Notes under the pieces: generated by a model | Database searches by the model: none | The model's input: only the letters and a program-made list of their open reading frames with translations | Told to the model about the DNA's origin: nothing | From: Rhodospirillaceae bacterium | GTDB taxonomy: Bacteria > Pseudomonadota > Alphaproteobacteria > MPNO01 > UBA2964 | DNA: 64,000 bases | Assembly: GCA_002720855.1 (NCBI GenBank) | Contig: PBIN01000004.1 | Location: 105,259 to 169,258 of the forward strand | Direction: 5' to 3' | Shown here: piece after piece, positions 17,177-27,155 of the stretch | How the letters are laid out: every line of letters starts with the position of its first letter | How positions within the stretch are numbered: the first letter of the stretch is position 1 | Made by a program: the position numbers and the translations under genes

Positions 17177-17929
17177 CTACCGCCCTAAATGCTTCTCAAA
17201 AAAAGCCGCTCCAAGCTTTTGAACCGTTTTTACCGCGTTTGGATCGTAAAGAAGTTTGAGACCAATATGGTCCTGACGGGCCGATTTATGCCGCGGGTTG
17301 TCAAATGCCCGATAGACGCCCGGCAAAAGATGTAGCGTGACATTCTTTTGGTCTTGTACCGCCTTGCAGGAATCCTGATATCGCCGCGGTTCCTTGTCCC
17401 CGAGAAAGACCGCGACGGGAAATTCGGCCTGAGTGCCGCTTCGGTCTAGGATAATGCAGTTCCCATACATCGCGATCCCTGCCTTGAAGCTGTTGCCTTT
17501 TGGAGAGGTCGTGCCACGGGCCGCGAGAACATTAACAGTTATTGCTCCCATACCGCCGCCCATCACGGCAATGCGCTTCGCATCCACGTCCTTGCGTGCC
17601 GCCAAGGCACCCAGAGCTGCCAACGCATCGTCGCGGCGGCCATCGGCAGAACCGACAACCCACCGCCGCGAACACCGATCAACACCCATCGCCGCAAACG
17701 TGTCATGGCTGTAGACCACATATCCCTGCTTTGTCCAAAACGCGGGCCAGAAATCGATAACGGGGCCACGCAAACCGCCACAAGCATGCAGTAATATGAT
17801 AGCCGGGTGAGGCCCGGCGCCTTTTGGCTTAAAAATTTGACCGTTTAGCCCCGCTGCGTGAGCAGCAGAGAGTCCGGAAAATAATATCCAAATTGATATT
17901 ACGTTGATGATGGTGTTTCGGTGCAACAT
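17177..17929 (-). CDS. Secreted dienelactone hydrolase-like protein lacking the nucleophile
   Basis: 250 residues. An N-terminal signal peptide ends near AAHAAG (residue 27). The fold signature is GPHPAIILLHACGGLRG (39-55) and SHDTFAAMGVDRC, typical of secreted dienelactone hydrolase family proteins. The nucleophile elbow, normally G-x-C/S-x-G, reads GGGMG (124-128), with glycine where Cys or Ser is expected. The protein may therefore be inactive as a hydrolase or use a different residue. It is a single gene convergent with the RNA ligase. Confidence 0.7.
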   Translation of the reverse strand: MLHRNTIINVISIWILFSGLSAAHAAGLNGQIFKPKGAGPHPAIILLHACGGLRGPVIDFWPAFWTKQGYVVYSHDTFAAMGVDRCSRRWVVGSADGRRDDALAALGALAARKDVDAKRIAVMGGGMGAITVNVLAARGTTSPKGNSFKAGIAMYGNCIILDRSGTQAEFPVAVFLGDKEPRRYQDSCKAVQDQKNVTLHLLPGVYRAFDNPRHKSARQDHIGLKLLYDPNAVKTVQKLGAAFFEKHLGR

Positions 17930-18022
17930 ACAAAACTCGCCAGAAATAGTTCCGACCTTAACACGTGAGTATCCAAGAAAACCCGTCGCTCGGAGACGAA
18001 ACCTGATTGCTGGAATAATTAG

Positions 18023-18547
18023 CTAGCTGGCGACTTTTGGACCAACGATGACCCAAAAGCCAGAGGGCGCGCCTTGCAGATGAATGATTTCAAAATGTTC
18101 GCAAAGACGGGGCAGCCACCAAGATGTTGGTTTCTGAATTAAGTGTGCGTTTCGGCCGTCAGGAAGCGTTTTTATTGCCGGACCGGTATCAATCGTAAAC
18201 AAACCGACTTTCTCCACAATTCTGTGCAAATCGTCGAGAACCGCGTCGAGAAAGGACATTTCGATATGCTCAAGGACATCAATGCAACAAACGAGGTCTG
18301 CCTTCCGGGGCTCGCCATATTCAGGAAATGCCGGGTCGTAAGCAAAATAGTCAAAGTCCATTTTGCCTAACTCATGCAGTTTTTTCTGTAAATTGCACTT
18401 TCCCGCCCCATAGTCGGATATTGATCTTGCCTTCGCTTGTTCTGCGAGATCTTTGACAAGAGGTGCGTAATGCAGCGAGGCAACACCATAGTTCGGGTTT
18501 TCATGTAGCTTTTGCTGCTGAGCAAGGTATTCAGGAGAAATCGTCAT
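18023..18547 (-). CDS. SAM-dependent methyltransferase-like protein
   Basis: 174 residues. Motif I is SISDYGAGKCNLQKKL (about 39-54) and the post-strand-4 segment is LVCCIDVLEHIE (about 85-96), both typical of class I methyltransferases. The end SGFWVIVGPK forms the last strand. Similar small proteins accompany polysaccharide or phage gene sets, but no such genes are here. The substrate is unknown. Divergent from the DUF1971 gene at 18621. Confidence 0.7.
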   Translation of the reverse strand: MTISPEYLAQQQKLHENPNYGVASLHYAPLVKDLAEQAKARSISDYGAGKCNLQKKLHELGKMDFDYFAYDPAFPEYGEPRKADLVCCIDVLEHIEMSFLDAVLDDLHRIVEKVGLFTIDTGPAIKTLPDGRNAHLIQKPTSWWLPRLCEHFEIIHLQGAPSGFWVIVGPKVAS

Positions 18548-18620
18548 CGATCGTCCCGGCTAACGAATATTGTTGCCGCACTATACTTTGTTTGGTGAAC
18601 GCCACAAATTAGAGACTACC

Positions 18621-18890
18621 ATGGAAACACTTCCCAGAAATGTCACCGCTTACAAACGGACACCAACCTTTACTGAAGAGACTGTTCCAGGAGGTCTGCT
18701 GAAAGACCACTCAACAGCTGATGGTGTGTGGGGTCTTATTCAGATCGAAAGCGGGAAGTTGGAATACACCATAGGCGATGATGAAATTCACGAGCTGACA
18801 CCGGGTAATGACGGTGTCGTCCAGCCGACCGTCACCCATCATATCCGGCCCATCGGCGAGGTCGCATTTTTTGTCGAGTTTTACAAATGA
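18621..18890 (+). CDS. DUF1971 (YeaR/TehB N-terminal-like) cupin-fold protein
   Basis: 89 residues from the ATG at 18621. The sequence LPRNVTAYKRTPTFTEETVP followed by LLKDHSTADGVWG and the end VTHHIRPIG and VEFYK is the DUF1971 pattern, a small beta-barrel found alone (YeaR) or at the N terminus of some TehB proteins. Tellurite or nitrate stress roles are known for some relatives; nothing here fixes the role. Its end overlaps the end of the convergent MmcQ/YjbR gene by ten bases. Confidence 0.75.
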   Translation: METLPRNVTAYKRTPTFTEETVPGGLLKDHSTADGVWGLIQIESGKLEYTIGDDEIHELTPGNDGVVQPTVTHHIRPIGEVAFFVEFYK

Positions 18891-19240
18891 AGCCCCAGCT
18901 CGGCCTGCTTTTTCTTGGTCAGACCGCGCGCAACAATTTTATGCGACTGGGTAATATAGTCCTTGAGGTCTTCGTCCGATAAGCCCGGCTTATCATAATG
19001 CTGAATCCACTTCATCCCGCGGGACGCAAGATAGGGAGCGGGACGCAGTCCCGGTTGTTCCTGGAGAAATTCATAGGCGATATCGGACACCTTAAAGGCA
19101 AAGGCCGGCTCTTTTTCCTTCCAGCCGCCAATTGCAAATACCTTGCCGCCTACTTTCCAAACATTTGAGCCCCCCCACTGCACGACGTGGGATGTCGCTG
19201 GCAATCCGGCACAAAACTCGTTGAATTCTTCATCGGTCAC
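18881..19240 (-). CDS. MmcQ/YjbR family protein
   Basis: 119 residues from a GTG start. The typical layout is visible: an N-terminal TDEEFNEFCAGLPATSHV, then WGGSNVWKVGGKVFAIGGW, and the end DYITQSHKIVARGLTKKKQ. These small CyaY-fold proteins are predicted to bind DNA; function is unproven. It lies just downstream of the ATPase inhibitor gene, with 33 bases between, and could be transcribed with it. Confidence 0.8.
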   Translation of the reverse strand: MTDEEFNEFCAGLPATSHVVQWGGSNVWKVGGKVFAIGGWKEKEPAFAFKVSDIAYEFLQEQPGLRPAPYLASRGMKWIQHYDKPGLSDEDLKDYITQSHKIVARGLTKKKQAELGLHL

Positions 19241-19273
19241 AAGTACCCGCCACCTATAGATTTTTGAGTGTTG

Positions 19274-19600
19274 CTAGGCCTCGTCTTCAATCTGCTGACG
19301 CGCTGTATCGCCTAGAATGTCCATCTGTTTGCGCAATTCTGATTCATCTATCGGCGAGCCTTTATCGTTCAGATCGCCAAGAAGTTTTCGGACGACATCG
19401 GCATCCCCTGCTTCTTCAAAGTCGGATGCGACAACTTCTTTAGAGTATTCCTCGGCAGCGTCATCACTAAGTCCCATTATTTCCGCTGCCCACAAGCCCA
19501 ACAATTTGTTGCGGCGCGCGGTTATTTTGAACAGCATTTCCTGATCGTGCTGGTATTTGGCTTCATACCCTTTTTCGCGATCCTTAAAGCCATCAGCCAT
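19274..19600 (-). CDS. F1-ATPase inhibitor zeta (DUF1476)
   Basis: 108 residues. The start MADGFKDREKGYEAKYQHD and the core ITARRNKLLGLWAAEIMGL match DUF1476, the zeta subunit that blocks ATP hydrolysis by the F1-ATPase of alphaproteobacteria. The N-terminal segment is the inhibitory helix and the rest a four-helix bundle. AGGAG lies ten bases before the ATG. Its presence supports the class assignment of the organism. Confidence 0.9.
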   Translation of the reverse strand: MADGFKDREKGYEAKYQHDQEMLFKITARRNKLLGLWAAEIMGLSDDAAEEYSKEVVASDFEEAGDADVVRKLLGDLNDKGSPIDESELRKQMDILGDTARQQIEDEA

Positions 19601-19700
19601 ATTTTATGTCTCCTCAAATGCGCACATTGGCGCTCGTTTATTTCAGTATCTAATGTAAGCGGTTGCGTCCTTTGCGCAACCCAGTCATAACGCCCGCGAA

Positions 19701-20456
19701 ATGTGTACCGTCGTCTTTTTACGCCGTCCCGAACATCGTTGGCCCCTTATACTGGGTGCCAACCGTGACGAAATGATGAATCGTCCGTGGCGTCCGCCCG
19801 GTCGTCACTGGCCGGATCGTGAAAATGTCGTTGCCGGAATTGATGAACTTGCCGGCGGGTCATGGCTGGGTATGAATGATGAAGGTGTTGTCGCGGGTAT
19901 TCTCAACCGAAAGGATTCTCTTGGTCCGGACGAGAACCTGCGAAGTCGTGGCGAAATCGTTCTTGAGGCGCTTGATCATACAGACGCCGTGTACGCCGTA
20001 GAAGCCCTCGCGGAATTGAGCCCTGCAGCCTATCGAAGCTTCAATCTATTCGTGGCAGATAACCGGGATGCCTGGTGGCTGCGCAGTCTTGGTCCGGACG
20101 CTAAGAAAGTCGAGATATTCGAAATACCCGAAGGCATCTCCATGTTAACGGCATGGGATTTAAATGCCGATGATTCCGTTCGAACAGGCTTCTACTTACC
20201 CCAATTTCGTAACGCAATGCCTCCCCATCCTGAAAAGGGCGACTGGCGCTTGTGGGAGACGTTGATGGGGTCTACCGACCATGCTGAAGGCGCTGTTCCG
20301 GGCGAGGCGCTATTCATCCAAACTGATCGAGGGTTTGGAACGTTATCGACAAGCCTTATAGCTCTAGAATCACCCGAAATCCTAAACGCCAAAAAGATCT
20401 GGCAATTTCTCGACACCTCAAAAAACGACGCGGAATTTATCTCTGTTGAAGTTTAG
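19701..20456 (+). CDS. NRDE/TANGO2-family protein
   Basis: 251 residues beginning MCTVVFLRR, with Cys2 placed as in N-terminal nucleophile-like proteins, followed by the name-giving GANRDEMMNRPWRPPGRHW. The motifs AGGSWLGMND and FGTLSTSLIAL complete the pattern of the NRDE (TANGO2) family, whose eukaryotic members affect heme and lipid handling. Bacterial function is not established. It precedes purS by about 90 bases on the same strand. Confidence 0.85.
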   Translation: MCTVVFLRRPEHRWPLILGANRDEMMNRPWRPPGRHWPDRENVVAGIDELAGGSWLGMNDEGVVAGILNRKDSLGPDENLRSRGEIVLEALDHTDAVYAVEALAELSPAAYRSFNLFVADNRDAWWLRSLGPDAKKVEIFEIPEGISMLTAWDLNADDSVRTGFYLPQFRNAMPPHPEKGDWRLWETLMGSTDHAEGAVPGEALFIQTDRGFGTLSTSLIALESPEILNAKKIWQFLDTSKNDAEFISVEV

Positions 20457-20546
20457 CTGACAAAACATGTCCGAGCATTGTTGGGAATCTGCAAACTTGC
20501 TATAGCTTGATTGCATCTTGCTGCGGGGTTGAAACAGGGACTTAAC

Positions 20547-20789
20547 GTGAAAATACGCGTCCATATTACGCTCAAAAATGGCGTTCTCGATCCGCAGGGC
20601 AAAGCGATTTCGAACGCGCTCGGCTCGCTTGGTTTCACCGGAATTAACGATGTCCGCCAGGGTAAATTCATCGAGGTTGATGTGGCGGAAAGCGATCCTA
20701 AAAAAGCCCGAGCTGCAGCCGACGAAATGTGCCGCAAGTTGCTCGCAAACACCGTCATTGAGGATTATCAGATAGATTTGGACGCATGA
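20547..20789 (+). CDS. purS: Phosphoribosylformylglycinamidine synthase subunit PurS
   Basis: 80 residues from the GTG at 20547, chosen because AGGGA lies six bases upstream and the product then begins [17 protein letters not shown], the standard PurS start. PurS bridges PurQ and PurL and helps channel ammonia in step four of purine synthesis. It overlaps purQ by four bases (ATGA), implying coupled translation. Confidence 0.93.
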   Translation: MKIRVHITLKNGVLDPQGKAISNALGSLGFTGINDVRQGKFIEVDVAESDPKKARAAADEMCRKLLANTVIEDYQIDLDA

Positions 20790-21478
20790 AATCTGCGGTC
20801 ATCGTTTTTCCAGGATCAAATTGCGACCGAGACGTCCAGGTCGCTCTTGCTGCCAGTACAGAACAGTCCCCCAAGATGGTGTGGCATGGCGATTCAGAAA
20901 TGCCTGACGTTGATCTGATCGTTGTTCCGGGTGGTTTTTCGTATGGCGATTATCTTCGCGCAGGCAGCATGGCAGCAAACTCGCCGGTGATGCGCGAAGT
21001 AGTTGCCCGGGCAAATGCTGGCACGCCGGTACTCGGCATATGCAACGGATTTCAAATCCTGTGTGAAAGCGGCCTGTTGCCGGGTGCATTGTTGCGTAAC
21101 GCCGGGTTAAGATTCGTGTGTCGAGACGTGTTGTTACGGGTTGAAAACGAAGAGACAGTTTTTACCGGACAAAACAGCAAAGGCGACGTCATCCGCATCC
21201 CCATCGCCCATCATGATGGAAATTACTTTACCGACGACGCGACGCTTGATGAACTGGAACAATCGAACCGAGTGGCATTCCGATATTGTGACAAAAACGG
21301 TGAGCCAACCATTGACGCAAACCCGAACGGCTCAGCCAGAAATATCGCCGGAATCTTAAACGACAACGGCAATGTGCTTGGCATGATGCCGCATCCTGAA
21401 CGGCTGGCGGACCAAGCATTGGGCGGCACTGACGGCAAAAGTATGTTTGAGTCGCTTTCTGAAAAACTGGCGGCTTAG
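20786..21478 (+). CDS. purQ: Phosphoribosylformylglycinamidine synthase, glutaminase subunit PurQ
   Basis: 230 residues. Class I glutamine amidotransferase with the nucleophile in [11 protein letters not shown] and the closing His/Glu in [10 protein letters not shown]. The N terminus [20 protein letters not shown] is characteristic of PurQ. It supplies ammonia from glutamine to PurL. Overlaps purS by four bases and is followed 13 bases later by the purL start. Confidence 0.95.
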   Translation: MKSAVIVFPGSNCDRDVQVALAASTEQSPKMVWHGDSEMPDVDLIVVPGGFSYGDYLRAGSMAANSPVMREVVARANAGTPVLGICNGFQILCESGLLPGALLRNAGLRFVCRDVLLRVENEETVFTGQNSKGDVIRIPIAHHDGNYFTDDATLDELEQSNRVAFRYCDKNGEPTIDANPNGSARNIAGILNDNGNVLGMMPHPERLADQALGGTDGKSMFESLSEKLAA

Positions 21479-21491
21479 GACGATCGTTCCC

Positions 21492-23690
21492 GTGTCAGAA
21501 ACACAAACAATTACCCCAGAAATCGTCGCGGAACACGGGCTCAGTGAAGACGAATACCAGCGCGTCCTGAATATAATGGGCCGGGAACCCAACATGGTGG
21601 AGCTTGGAATCTTCTCTGTCATGTGGTCTGAGCACTGTTCCTACAAATCATCCAAAAGATGGTTACGCGAACTGCCAACCGAAGCGCCATGGGTCATTCA
21701 GGGTCCAGGTGAAAATGCCGGTGTCATCGATATTGGGGATGGCCAAGCAGCGATCTTCAAGATGGAAAGCCACAACCATCCCTCCTTCATCGAACCCTAT
21801 CAGGGAGCCGCCACCGGCGTCGGCGGCATCCTGCGCGACGTCTTCACAATGGGCGCGCGCCCGGTTGCCAACATGAATGCACTTCGATTCGGACATCCGG
21901 ATAATACCAAGACCCGGCACCTTGTAGCGGGTGTCGTCGCAGGTATCGGCGGCTACGGTAACTGCGTCGGCGTGCCGACGGTCGGTGGTGAATGCGATTT
22001 CCACGCCTCCTATGACGGCAATATTCTTGTCAATGCGATGACGGTGGGTCTCGCCGATACGGACAAGATTTTCTATTCAGCCGCGGCCGGTATCGGCAAT
22101 GCAGTTGTTTATGTCGGATCCAAAACCGGTCGCGATGGTATCCATGGCGCAACAATGGCGTCCGCAGAATTCGACGATGACTCGGAAGAAAAGCGCCCAA
22201 CGGTACAGGTCGGTGACCCTTTCACCGAGAAGCTCCTTATAGAAGCCTGTCTTGAACTTATGGCAACGGATGCGATCGTCGCAATACAGGATATGGGCGC
22301 TGCCGGACTAACATCCTCTTCCGTTGAAATGTCATCCAAGGGCGGGGTCGGAATTGAGTTGGATATGGATCAGGTTCCCGTTCGTGAAGAGGCGATGACA
22401 CCTTATGAAATCATGCTCTCTGAAAGCCAGGAACGCATGCTGATGGTCCTCAAGCCCGGGGCGGAGGATGCCGCGCGTGCGATATTTGAGAAATGGGAAC
22501 TCGATTTTGCAATTGTTGGCCGTGTCACGGAAGGTGAAAGGCTGGTCCTTAAAGAAAACGGTGAAATCGTCGCAGACATTCCCGTTCCACCTTTGGTCTC
22601 GGAAGCGCCAGAATATGACCGGCCACGCGGAACGCCGCCCGCGCCACCTGCCATGCCGCAGGACGTGCCGAATATCGATACACCTGTCGACGAGGCTCTT
22701 TTGAAATTGCTGGGTTCACCCGATCTCTGTTCCAAGCGCTGGATTTGGGAGCAGTACGATCACATGGTCATGGCCGATACAGCGCAACGACCCGGAGGCG
22801 ATGCGGCGGTCGTTCGGGTTCACGACACAAACAAGGCCTTGGCAATTACCTCCGATTGCACGCCGCGCTATTGCTTTGCAGACCCGGAGGAAGGCGGCAA
22901 ACAGACAGTAGCAGAAGCCTGGCGAAATTTAACTTCTGTCGGTGCCCGGCCCCTCGCCGTTACGGATAACCTCAATTTTGGCAATCCGGAACGACCAGAG
23001 ATTATGGCCCAGTTCTCGGGTTGCATAATGGGAATGGCAGCAGCTTGCAAAGCGTTAGATTTTCCTGTCGTTTCGGGCAACGTGTCGCTCTATAACGAAA
23101 CCAACGGCAAGGCGATCCTTCCAACACCGGTGATTGGTGCGGTCGGCGTGATCGATGATCTATCCGACATGGTCGGTATCGGTTTTCCTGCCGAAAACCA
23201 GTCAATCGTACTCGTTGGCGATACCGTAGGGCACTTAGGCGCTTCCCTGTGGCTGCGGGAAATTGCGGGGTTGGAATCTGGTGACCCTCCACCTGTTAAC
23301 CTGGATACGGAAAAACAAAACGGCGATTTTGTAAGAGCGCTAATTGGCGACCGGTTGGTAACAGCCTGTCACGACGTTTCCGGTGGCGGGGTACTGGTTG
23401 CCCTCGCTTCCATGGCCCTCACTGGCGATATCGGCTGCACAATCACGCTACCGGAAGAATGCACCGACAATTCCGCCTGGTTGTTCGGCGAGGATCAGGC
23501 CCGATACCTCCTCGCCACAAGCGATCTAAGCGGCTTAATTTCGAGGGCGGAAAAGGCTGGTATAGAGGTGTTAGCGCTTGGAACAACCGGAGGGACTGCG
23601 TTGACTGTTGGCGGCCTTCCGCCTATATCCTTGGAAGCAATGCGGGATGCGCATGAGGGCTGGTTGCCTAACTATATGGCCGCTTCCTGA
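21492..23690 (+). CDS. purL: Phosphoribosylformylglycinamidine synthase subunit PurL
   Basis: 732 residues from the GTG at 21492 (product [12 protein letters not shown]). This is the small PurL type that needs PurS and PurQ. Signatures include [47 protein letters not shown] and LITACHD-like [12 protein letters not shown]. It makes formylglycinamidine ribonucleotide using ATP. Third gene of the purSQL operon; bolA follows 24 bases after the stop. Confidence 0.95.
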   Translation: MSETQTITPEIVAEHGLSEDEYQRVLNIMGREPNMVELGIFSVMWSEHCSYKSSKRWLRELPTEAPWVIQGPGENAGVIDIGDGQAAIFKMESHNHPSFIEPYQGAATGVGGILRDVFTMGARPVANMNALRFGHPDNTKTRHLVAGVVAGIGGYGNCVGVPTVGGECDFHASYDGNILVNAMTVGLADTDKIFYSAAAGIGNAVVYVGSKTGRDGIHGATMASAEFDDDSEEKRPTVQVGDPFTEKLLIEACLELMATDAIVAIQDMGAAGLTSSSVEMSSKGGVGIELDMDQVPVREEAMTPYEIMLSESQERMLMVLKPGAEDAARAIFEKWELDFAIVGRVTEGERLVLKENGEIVADIPVPPLVSEAPEYDRPRGTPPAPPAMPQDVPNIDTPVDEALLKLLGSPDLCSKRWIWEQYDHMVMADTAQRPGGDAAVVRVHDTNKALAITSDCTPRYCFADPEEGGKQTVAEAWRNLTSVGARPLAVTDNLNFGNPERPEIMAQFSGCIMGMAAACKALDFPVVSGNVSLYNETNGKAILPTPVIGAVGVIDDLSDMVGIGFPAENQSIVLVGDTVGHLGASLWLREIAGLESGDPPPVNLDTEKQNGDFVRALIGDRLVTACHDVSGGGVLVALASMALTGDIGCTITLPEECTDNSAWLFGEDQARYLLATSDLSGLISRAEKAGIEVLALGTTGGTALTVGGLPPISLEAMRDAHEGWLPNYMAAS

Positions 23691-23714
23691 CTTCCCGATT
23701 GAAAGGACCAAAAT

Positions 23715-23951
23715 ATGCCAATGGATCCTGGTGAAATAGAGCGCCTGATTAAAGAAGCGCTTCCAGATGCTGATGTTAAGCTGGAAGACCTCGTTGGAGA
23801 TGGCGATCATTGGTCTGCAACCGTGGTATCGTCCGCGTTTGCGGGAAAATCACGGGTTCAACAGCATCAATTGATATATCAGGCGCTGCAGGGCCGGGTG
23901 GGCGGTGAGCTCCATGCGCTCGCGCTTCAAACCTCCGCTCCTCCAGGCTAA
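23715..23951 (+). CDS. BolA family protein
   Basis: 78 residues. The BolA pattern is seen in IERLIKEALPDADVKLEDL, DHWSATVVSSAFAGKSRVQQHQLIY and ELHALALQT, with the conserved His of the RVQQHQLIY loop that contacts a [2Fe-2S] cluster. GAAAGGA lies upstream of the ATG. BolA proteins pair with CGFS glutaredoxins, and such a gene lies directly downstream. Confidence 0.92.
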   Translation: MPMDPGEIERLIKEALPDADVKLEDLVGDGDHWSATVVSSAFAGKSRVQQHQLIYQALQGRVGGELHALALQTSAPPG

Positions 23952-23996
23952 AGAGATTTCCTTCGCATTCCAGGCGAGCAATGACAGGATTAAAGA

Positions 23997-24344
23997 ATGA
24001 CTGACAACCCCGTATTCGAGCGTATCAAACAGGACGTTTCCGACGCAGACGTCGTATTGTTTATGAAAGGCACCCCTGTCTTTCCCCAGTGCGGCTTTTC
24101 ATCCGCCGTCGTTCAGGTGCTGACCTATATGGGCGTTCAGTTCAAGGGCGTTGACGTCCTCACCGATCCCGAAATTCGTGAAGGCATCAAAGCCTACAGT
24201 AACTGGCCAACCATTCCGCAACTCTATGTCAAAGGCGAGTTTGTTGGCGGTTGCGATATTATCCGTGAAATGTTCGAATCTGGTGAATTGATTGAATTCA
24301 TGAACACCAACGGGATCGACGTAAATCTGCAAACGGCGGAATAA
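23997..24344 (+). CDS. grxD: Monothiol glutaredoxin, Grx4 type
   Basis: 115 residues. The active-site motif CGFS starts at Cys32 within GTPVFPQCGFSSAVVQ, after the lysine of FMKGTP. NWPTIPQLYVKGEFVGGCDI supplies the glutathione-binding TIPQ and GGCD loops. Such proteins carry and transfer [2Fe-2S] clusters, often as a heterodimer with BolA, encoded 45 bases upstream. Confidence 0.94.
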   Translation: MTDNPVFERIKQDVSDADVVLFMKGTPVFPQCGFSSAVVQVLTYMGVQFKGVDVLTDPEIREGIKAYSNWPTIPQLYVKGEFVGGCDIIREMFESGELIEFMNTNGIDVNLQTAE

Positions 24345-24388
24345 GCCGGGCAAGACGCCGATCTAAGACCAGGTACAGGGAGGTTTAG

Positions 24389-24790
24389 ATGGCATTGGTA
24401 CAAACCAAAGGGCTTGCGCATTTCACAATTCCGGTAACCGATACTGAGCGCAGTCAAAAGTTCTACGAGGAAATTCTTGGTATGCGGCCTATTCAGGTCA
24501 ACCACAAGCGCGGCATGGTTTTTATGGATTCCGGTGGCGACTGCGTCATCCTGACCAGAACGCAGCATCCGATTAACCAGGCAGGTGAGCAGGATATTCA
24601 TCATGCATGGGTCGTAGAGCATGACGATTATGAAGATGCGGTGCAAAAATTACAGGAGCGTGACGATATAAAATTTTGCTTCGAGGAAGACCGGCAGGGT
24701 GGTGCGGTCAATGGCCCGCGCGCCTACTTCGAAGACCCAGATGGCAATGTCCTGGAGATTATCGACCTCACCAGCTACAAGGGCGATTGA
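24389..24790 (+). CDS. VOC (glyoxalase/bleomycin-resistance fold) protein
   Basis: 133 residues with two beta-alpha-beta-beta-beta modules. Metal-ligand candidates are His11 in GLAHFTIPV, His68 in HHAWVVEHDD and the Glu of DPDGNVLEIIDL near the C terminus. GGGAGG precedes the ATG. Could be a glyoxalase, ring-cleaving dioxygenase or drug-binding protein; no neighbour tells which. Confidence 0.8.
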   Translation: MALVQTKGLAHFTIPVTDTERSQKFYEEILGMRPIQVNHKRGMVFMDSGGDCVILTRTQHPINQAGEQDIHHAWVVEHDDYEDAVQKLQERDDIKFCFEEDRQGGAVNGPRAYFEDPDGNVLEIIDLTSYKGD

Positions 24791-24819
24791 GGACTAGCAA
24801 CCAATTCTATTGCTCGAAA

Positions 24820-25293
24820 TCAACCGTTGTACGCCTCGACCTGCAAGGTTGCGCCCTCTACGCCAATGACTTTGACATTTTCGCCCTCGGCAAGTTCTGT
24901 TCCCGCCGATGTCAAGCGAACACGCCACATGCTGTCGCCGACTTTTACGCGACCCATTCCCTGTTGGGTGGGTTCAGTCAAAGCGTATACCCGCCCGATA
25001 TAACTCTCGCCACGTCGGTTGAGCGTCGGATGATCACCGGAGAGTTTGGTGCGTTTGTAAACAATTCGGCCAATAAAAATACTGGCGACAGAAAACAGAC
25101 AGAAAATTGCAATCTGATATTGCCAACCCAGTTGGTCAGAAATCAGCACCACCAACCCGGTCGCTAAAGCACCAAGACCAAGCCACAAAAACCAAATGCC
25201 AGGAACAACAAGCTCGATGATGACGAGGATCACGCCTAGAGCCATCCAGTGCCAGAAGCTTAATTCCTGTAACCAGGGAAGTAGTTCATCCAT
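24820..25293 (-). CDS. NfeD family membrane protein
   Basis: 157 residues. The first 80 hold an N-terminal FWHWMALGVILVIIELVVPG segment and two more hydrophobic helices; the last 60 form an OB-fold domain (LNRRGESYIGRVYALTEP, GDSMWRVRLTSAG). NfeD proteins partner SPFH/stomatin proteins in membrane microdomains, and the SPFH gene is immediately upstream, 17 bases away, in the same operon. Confidence 0.88.
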   Translation of the reverse strand: MDELLPWLQELSFWHWMALGVILVIIELVVPGIWFLWLGLGALATGLVVLISDQLGWQYQIAIFCLFSVASIFIGRIVYKRTKLSGDHPTLNRRGESYIGRVYALTEPTQQGMGRVKVGDSMWRVRLTSAGTELAEGENVKVIGVEGATLQVEAYNG

Positions 25294-25310
25294 AAGAGTT
25301 GACCGCTTTT

Positions 25311-26315
25311 TTAGTCATTATCGTCAGCGCCTGCATTTCCTGCACTTGGCACACTACCTCCTCTGGACGACGGCACAACCGATGTTTCGCCAGAGCCACC
25401 AAAAGAGTCGCGTGCTATTTCTGCAATCCCTGCAACTGCGCCAATCACGCTTGAAGCTTCCAGCGGCATAAGAACAACCTTCTGATTCCGCGCAGAACCA
25501 ATAGACTCAAGGGCGTCTATATACTTCTGCGCAACAAAGTAATTCACTGCCTGAACATTGCCGCCGGCAATCGCTTCAGAAACCATGGTCGTTGCTTTAC
25601 CTTCAGCCTCTGCCTCGCGTTCGCGAGCCTCGGCGTCCCGGAATGCTGCTTCACGGCGACCTTCCGCTTCGAGAATGGCTGACTGCTTATTACCCTCAGC
25701 GCGCAGAATCTCAGCCTGTCGATCACCTTCTGCCTCCAAAACCGTCGCTCGTTTCTCACGTTCCGCTTTCATCTGACGGCCCATCGCATCGACGAGTTCT
25801 TGCGGTGGCGAAATGTCTTTGATCTCGATACGCGTAATTTTGACGCCCCACGGCGAAGTTGCGTCATCGACGACATTCATTAGCTGTGCATTAATCTTGT
25901 CGCGTTGCGAAAGAAGCTCGTCAAGATCCATCGATCCCATAACCGTCCTTAGATTGGTCATCGTCAAATTCAGAATGGATAGCTCAAGACGGCGAACTTC
26001 GTAGGAAGCCTTTACGGCATCAAGAACCTGAAAGAACAAAACGCCATCGACTTTCACCATCGCGTTGTCGCGCGTGATGATTTCCTGCGAGGGAACGTCG
26101 AGGACCTGCTCCATCATGTTCATCTTCATACCGATCCGGTCGATCATCGGCACGATAATGTGCAGGCCCGGAGTCAATGTGCGTGTGTATTTTCCAAAAC
26201 GTTCAACGGTAAATTCGAAACCTTGAGTAACGGTCTTTACCGCGAGAATTACGAATATGATTGCAAGAAATAACAGAACAATGATGAACAGAGTTGAAGC
26301 ATCGGGCATGGTCAA
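25311..26315 (-). CDS. SPFH/Band 7 (slipin/QmcA-like) membrane protein
   Basis: 334 residues. One N-terminal membrane helix (residues 8-28) is followed by the Band 7 domain: FTVERFGKYTRTLTPGLH, MEQVLDVPSQEIITRDN, and KITRIEIKDISPPQELV. A long Glu/Ala/Arg-rich coiled coil (about 190-255) then drives oligomerisation. The tail is Gly/Ser-rich. Together with NfeD it probably forms a membrane scaffold for proteolysis or quality control. Confidence 0.9.
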   Translation of the reverse strand: MTMPDASTLFIIVLLFLAIIFVILAVKTVTQGFEFTVERFGKYTRTLTPGLHIIVPMIDRIGMKMNMMEQVLDVPSQEIITRDNAMVKVDGVLFFQVLDAVKASYEVRRLELSILNLTMTNLRTVMGSMDLDELLSQRDKINAQLMNVVDDATSPWGVKITRIEIKDISPPQELVDAMGRQMKAEREKRATVLEAEGDRQAEILRAEGNKQSAILEAEGRREAAFRDAEAREREAEAEGKATTMVSEAIAGGNVQAVNYFVAQKYIDALESIGSARNQKVVLMPLEASSVIGAVAGIAEIARDSFGGSGETSVVPSSRGGSVPSAGNAGADDND

Positions 26316-26486
26316 TTACGTCCTCCCTAGACGATCATTTTCGACATTAATTAGCATTCTTGCGACAGCCATTGGATTGATAGGCCAGCACTTCCACAAC
26401 TTTATATAGTAAGATTTTGGCAGTTTTCCAGCCTTTTGAGCACTATATTTTGTAATCTAGCGCAGAAAACGTCGATATTTGCCAAT

Positions 26487-26514
26487 AAAAAAGCCCGGGA
26501 AAACCCGGGCTTTT
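26487..26514 (-). terminator. Rho-independent terminator of rpsD
   Basis: An 11-base stem AAAAGCCCGGG / CCCGGGCTTTT closes a 4-base AAAA loop. Read on the minus strand it ends in a run of six T, 24 bases past the rpsD stop. It is a strong intrinsic terminator. Confidence 0.92.
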
Positions 26515-26537
26515 CGTAACTGAATGTGTGTTGTCGC

Positions 26538-27155
26538 TTAACGCGAGTAATACTCAATGACGAGGTTCGGTTCCATTTGCACGGGATAGGGAACATCTGC
26601 CAGAAGCGGTGTCCGCGTCAGGCTGCCCTTCATGTTGCGATGATCGACCTCAATATAATCGGGAATCTCCCGCTCGGGGCTCTCAACAGCCTCCAGGACC
26701 ATCGGAATCTCGCGTGATTTTTCCTTGATTTCGATCACATCGCCTTCATTGACCCGGTAGGAGGGGATATTTACCCGCTTGCCATTGACCCGGATGTGAC
26801 CGTGATTGATGAACTGACGTGCCGAGAACACCGTCGGCACAAATTTCATGCGATAGATCACCGCATCAAGCCGCCGTTCAAGGAGGCCGATAAGGTTTTC
26901 CGAGGTATCGCCTTTGCGGCGCTCCGCCTCGATATAAACCCGACGGAATTGCTTCTCGGTAATATTGCCGTAATAGCCCTTCAGTTGCTGTTTGGCATTA
27001 AGCTGCGTGCCGAAATCCGACGGTTTACGGCGTCGGGACTGGCCATGTTCACCGGGACGGTATTCGCGCTTGTTGAAGGGAGACTTGGGTCGGCCCCAGA
27101 GATTGCACATCAGGCGCCGGTTAATCTTGTACTTCGCTTGGACTCGTTTGCTCAT
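26538..27155 (-). CDS. rpsD: 30S ribosomal protein S4
   Basis: 205 residues. Typical S4 start [20 protein letters not shown], a basic N-terminal domain and the S4 RNA-binding domain [20 protein letters not shown], then [18 protein letters not shown]4 nucleates 30S assembly. The gene is alone on its strand, flanked by its own terminator, and has about 200 bases of leader with no obvious conserved regulatory fold. Confidence 0.97.
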   Translation of the reverse strand: MSKRVQAKYKINRRLMCNLWGRPKSPFNKREYRPGEHGQSRRRKPSDFGTQLNAKQQLKGYYGNITEKQFRRVYIEAERRKGDTSENLIGLLERRLDAVIYRMKFVPTVFSARQFINHGHIRVNGKRVNIPSYRVNEGDVIEIKEKSREIPMVLEAVESPEREIPDYIEVDHRNMKGSLTRTPLLADVPYPVQMEPNLVIEYYSR

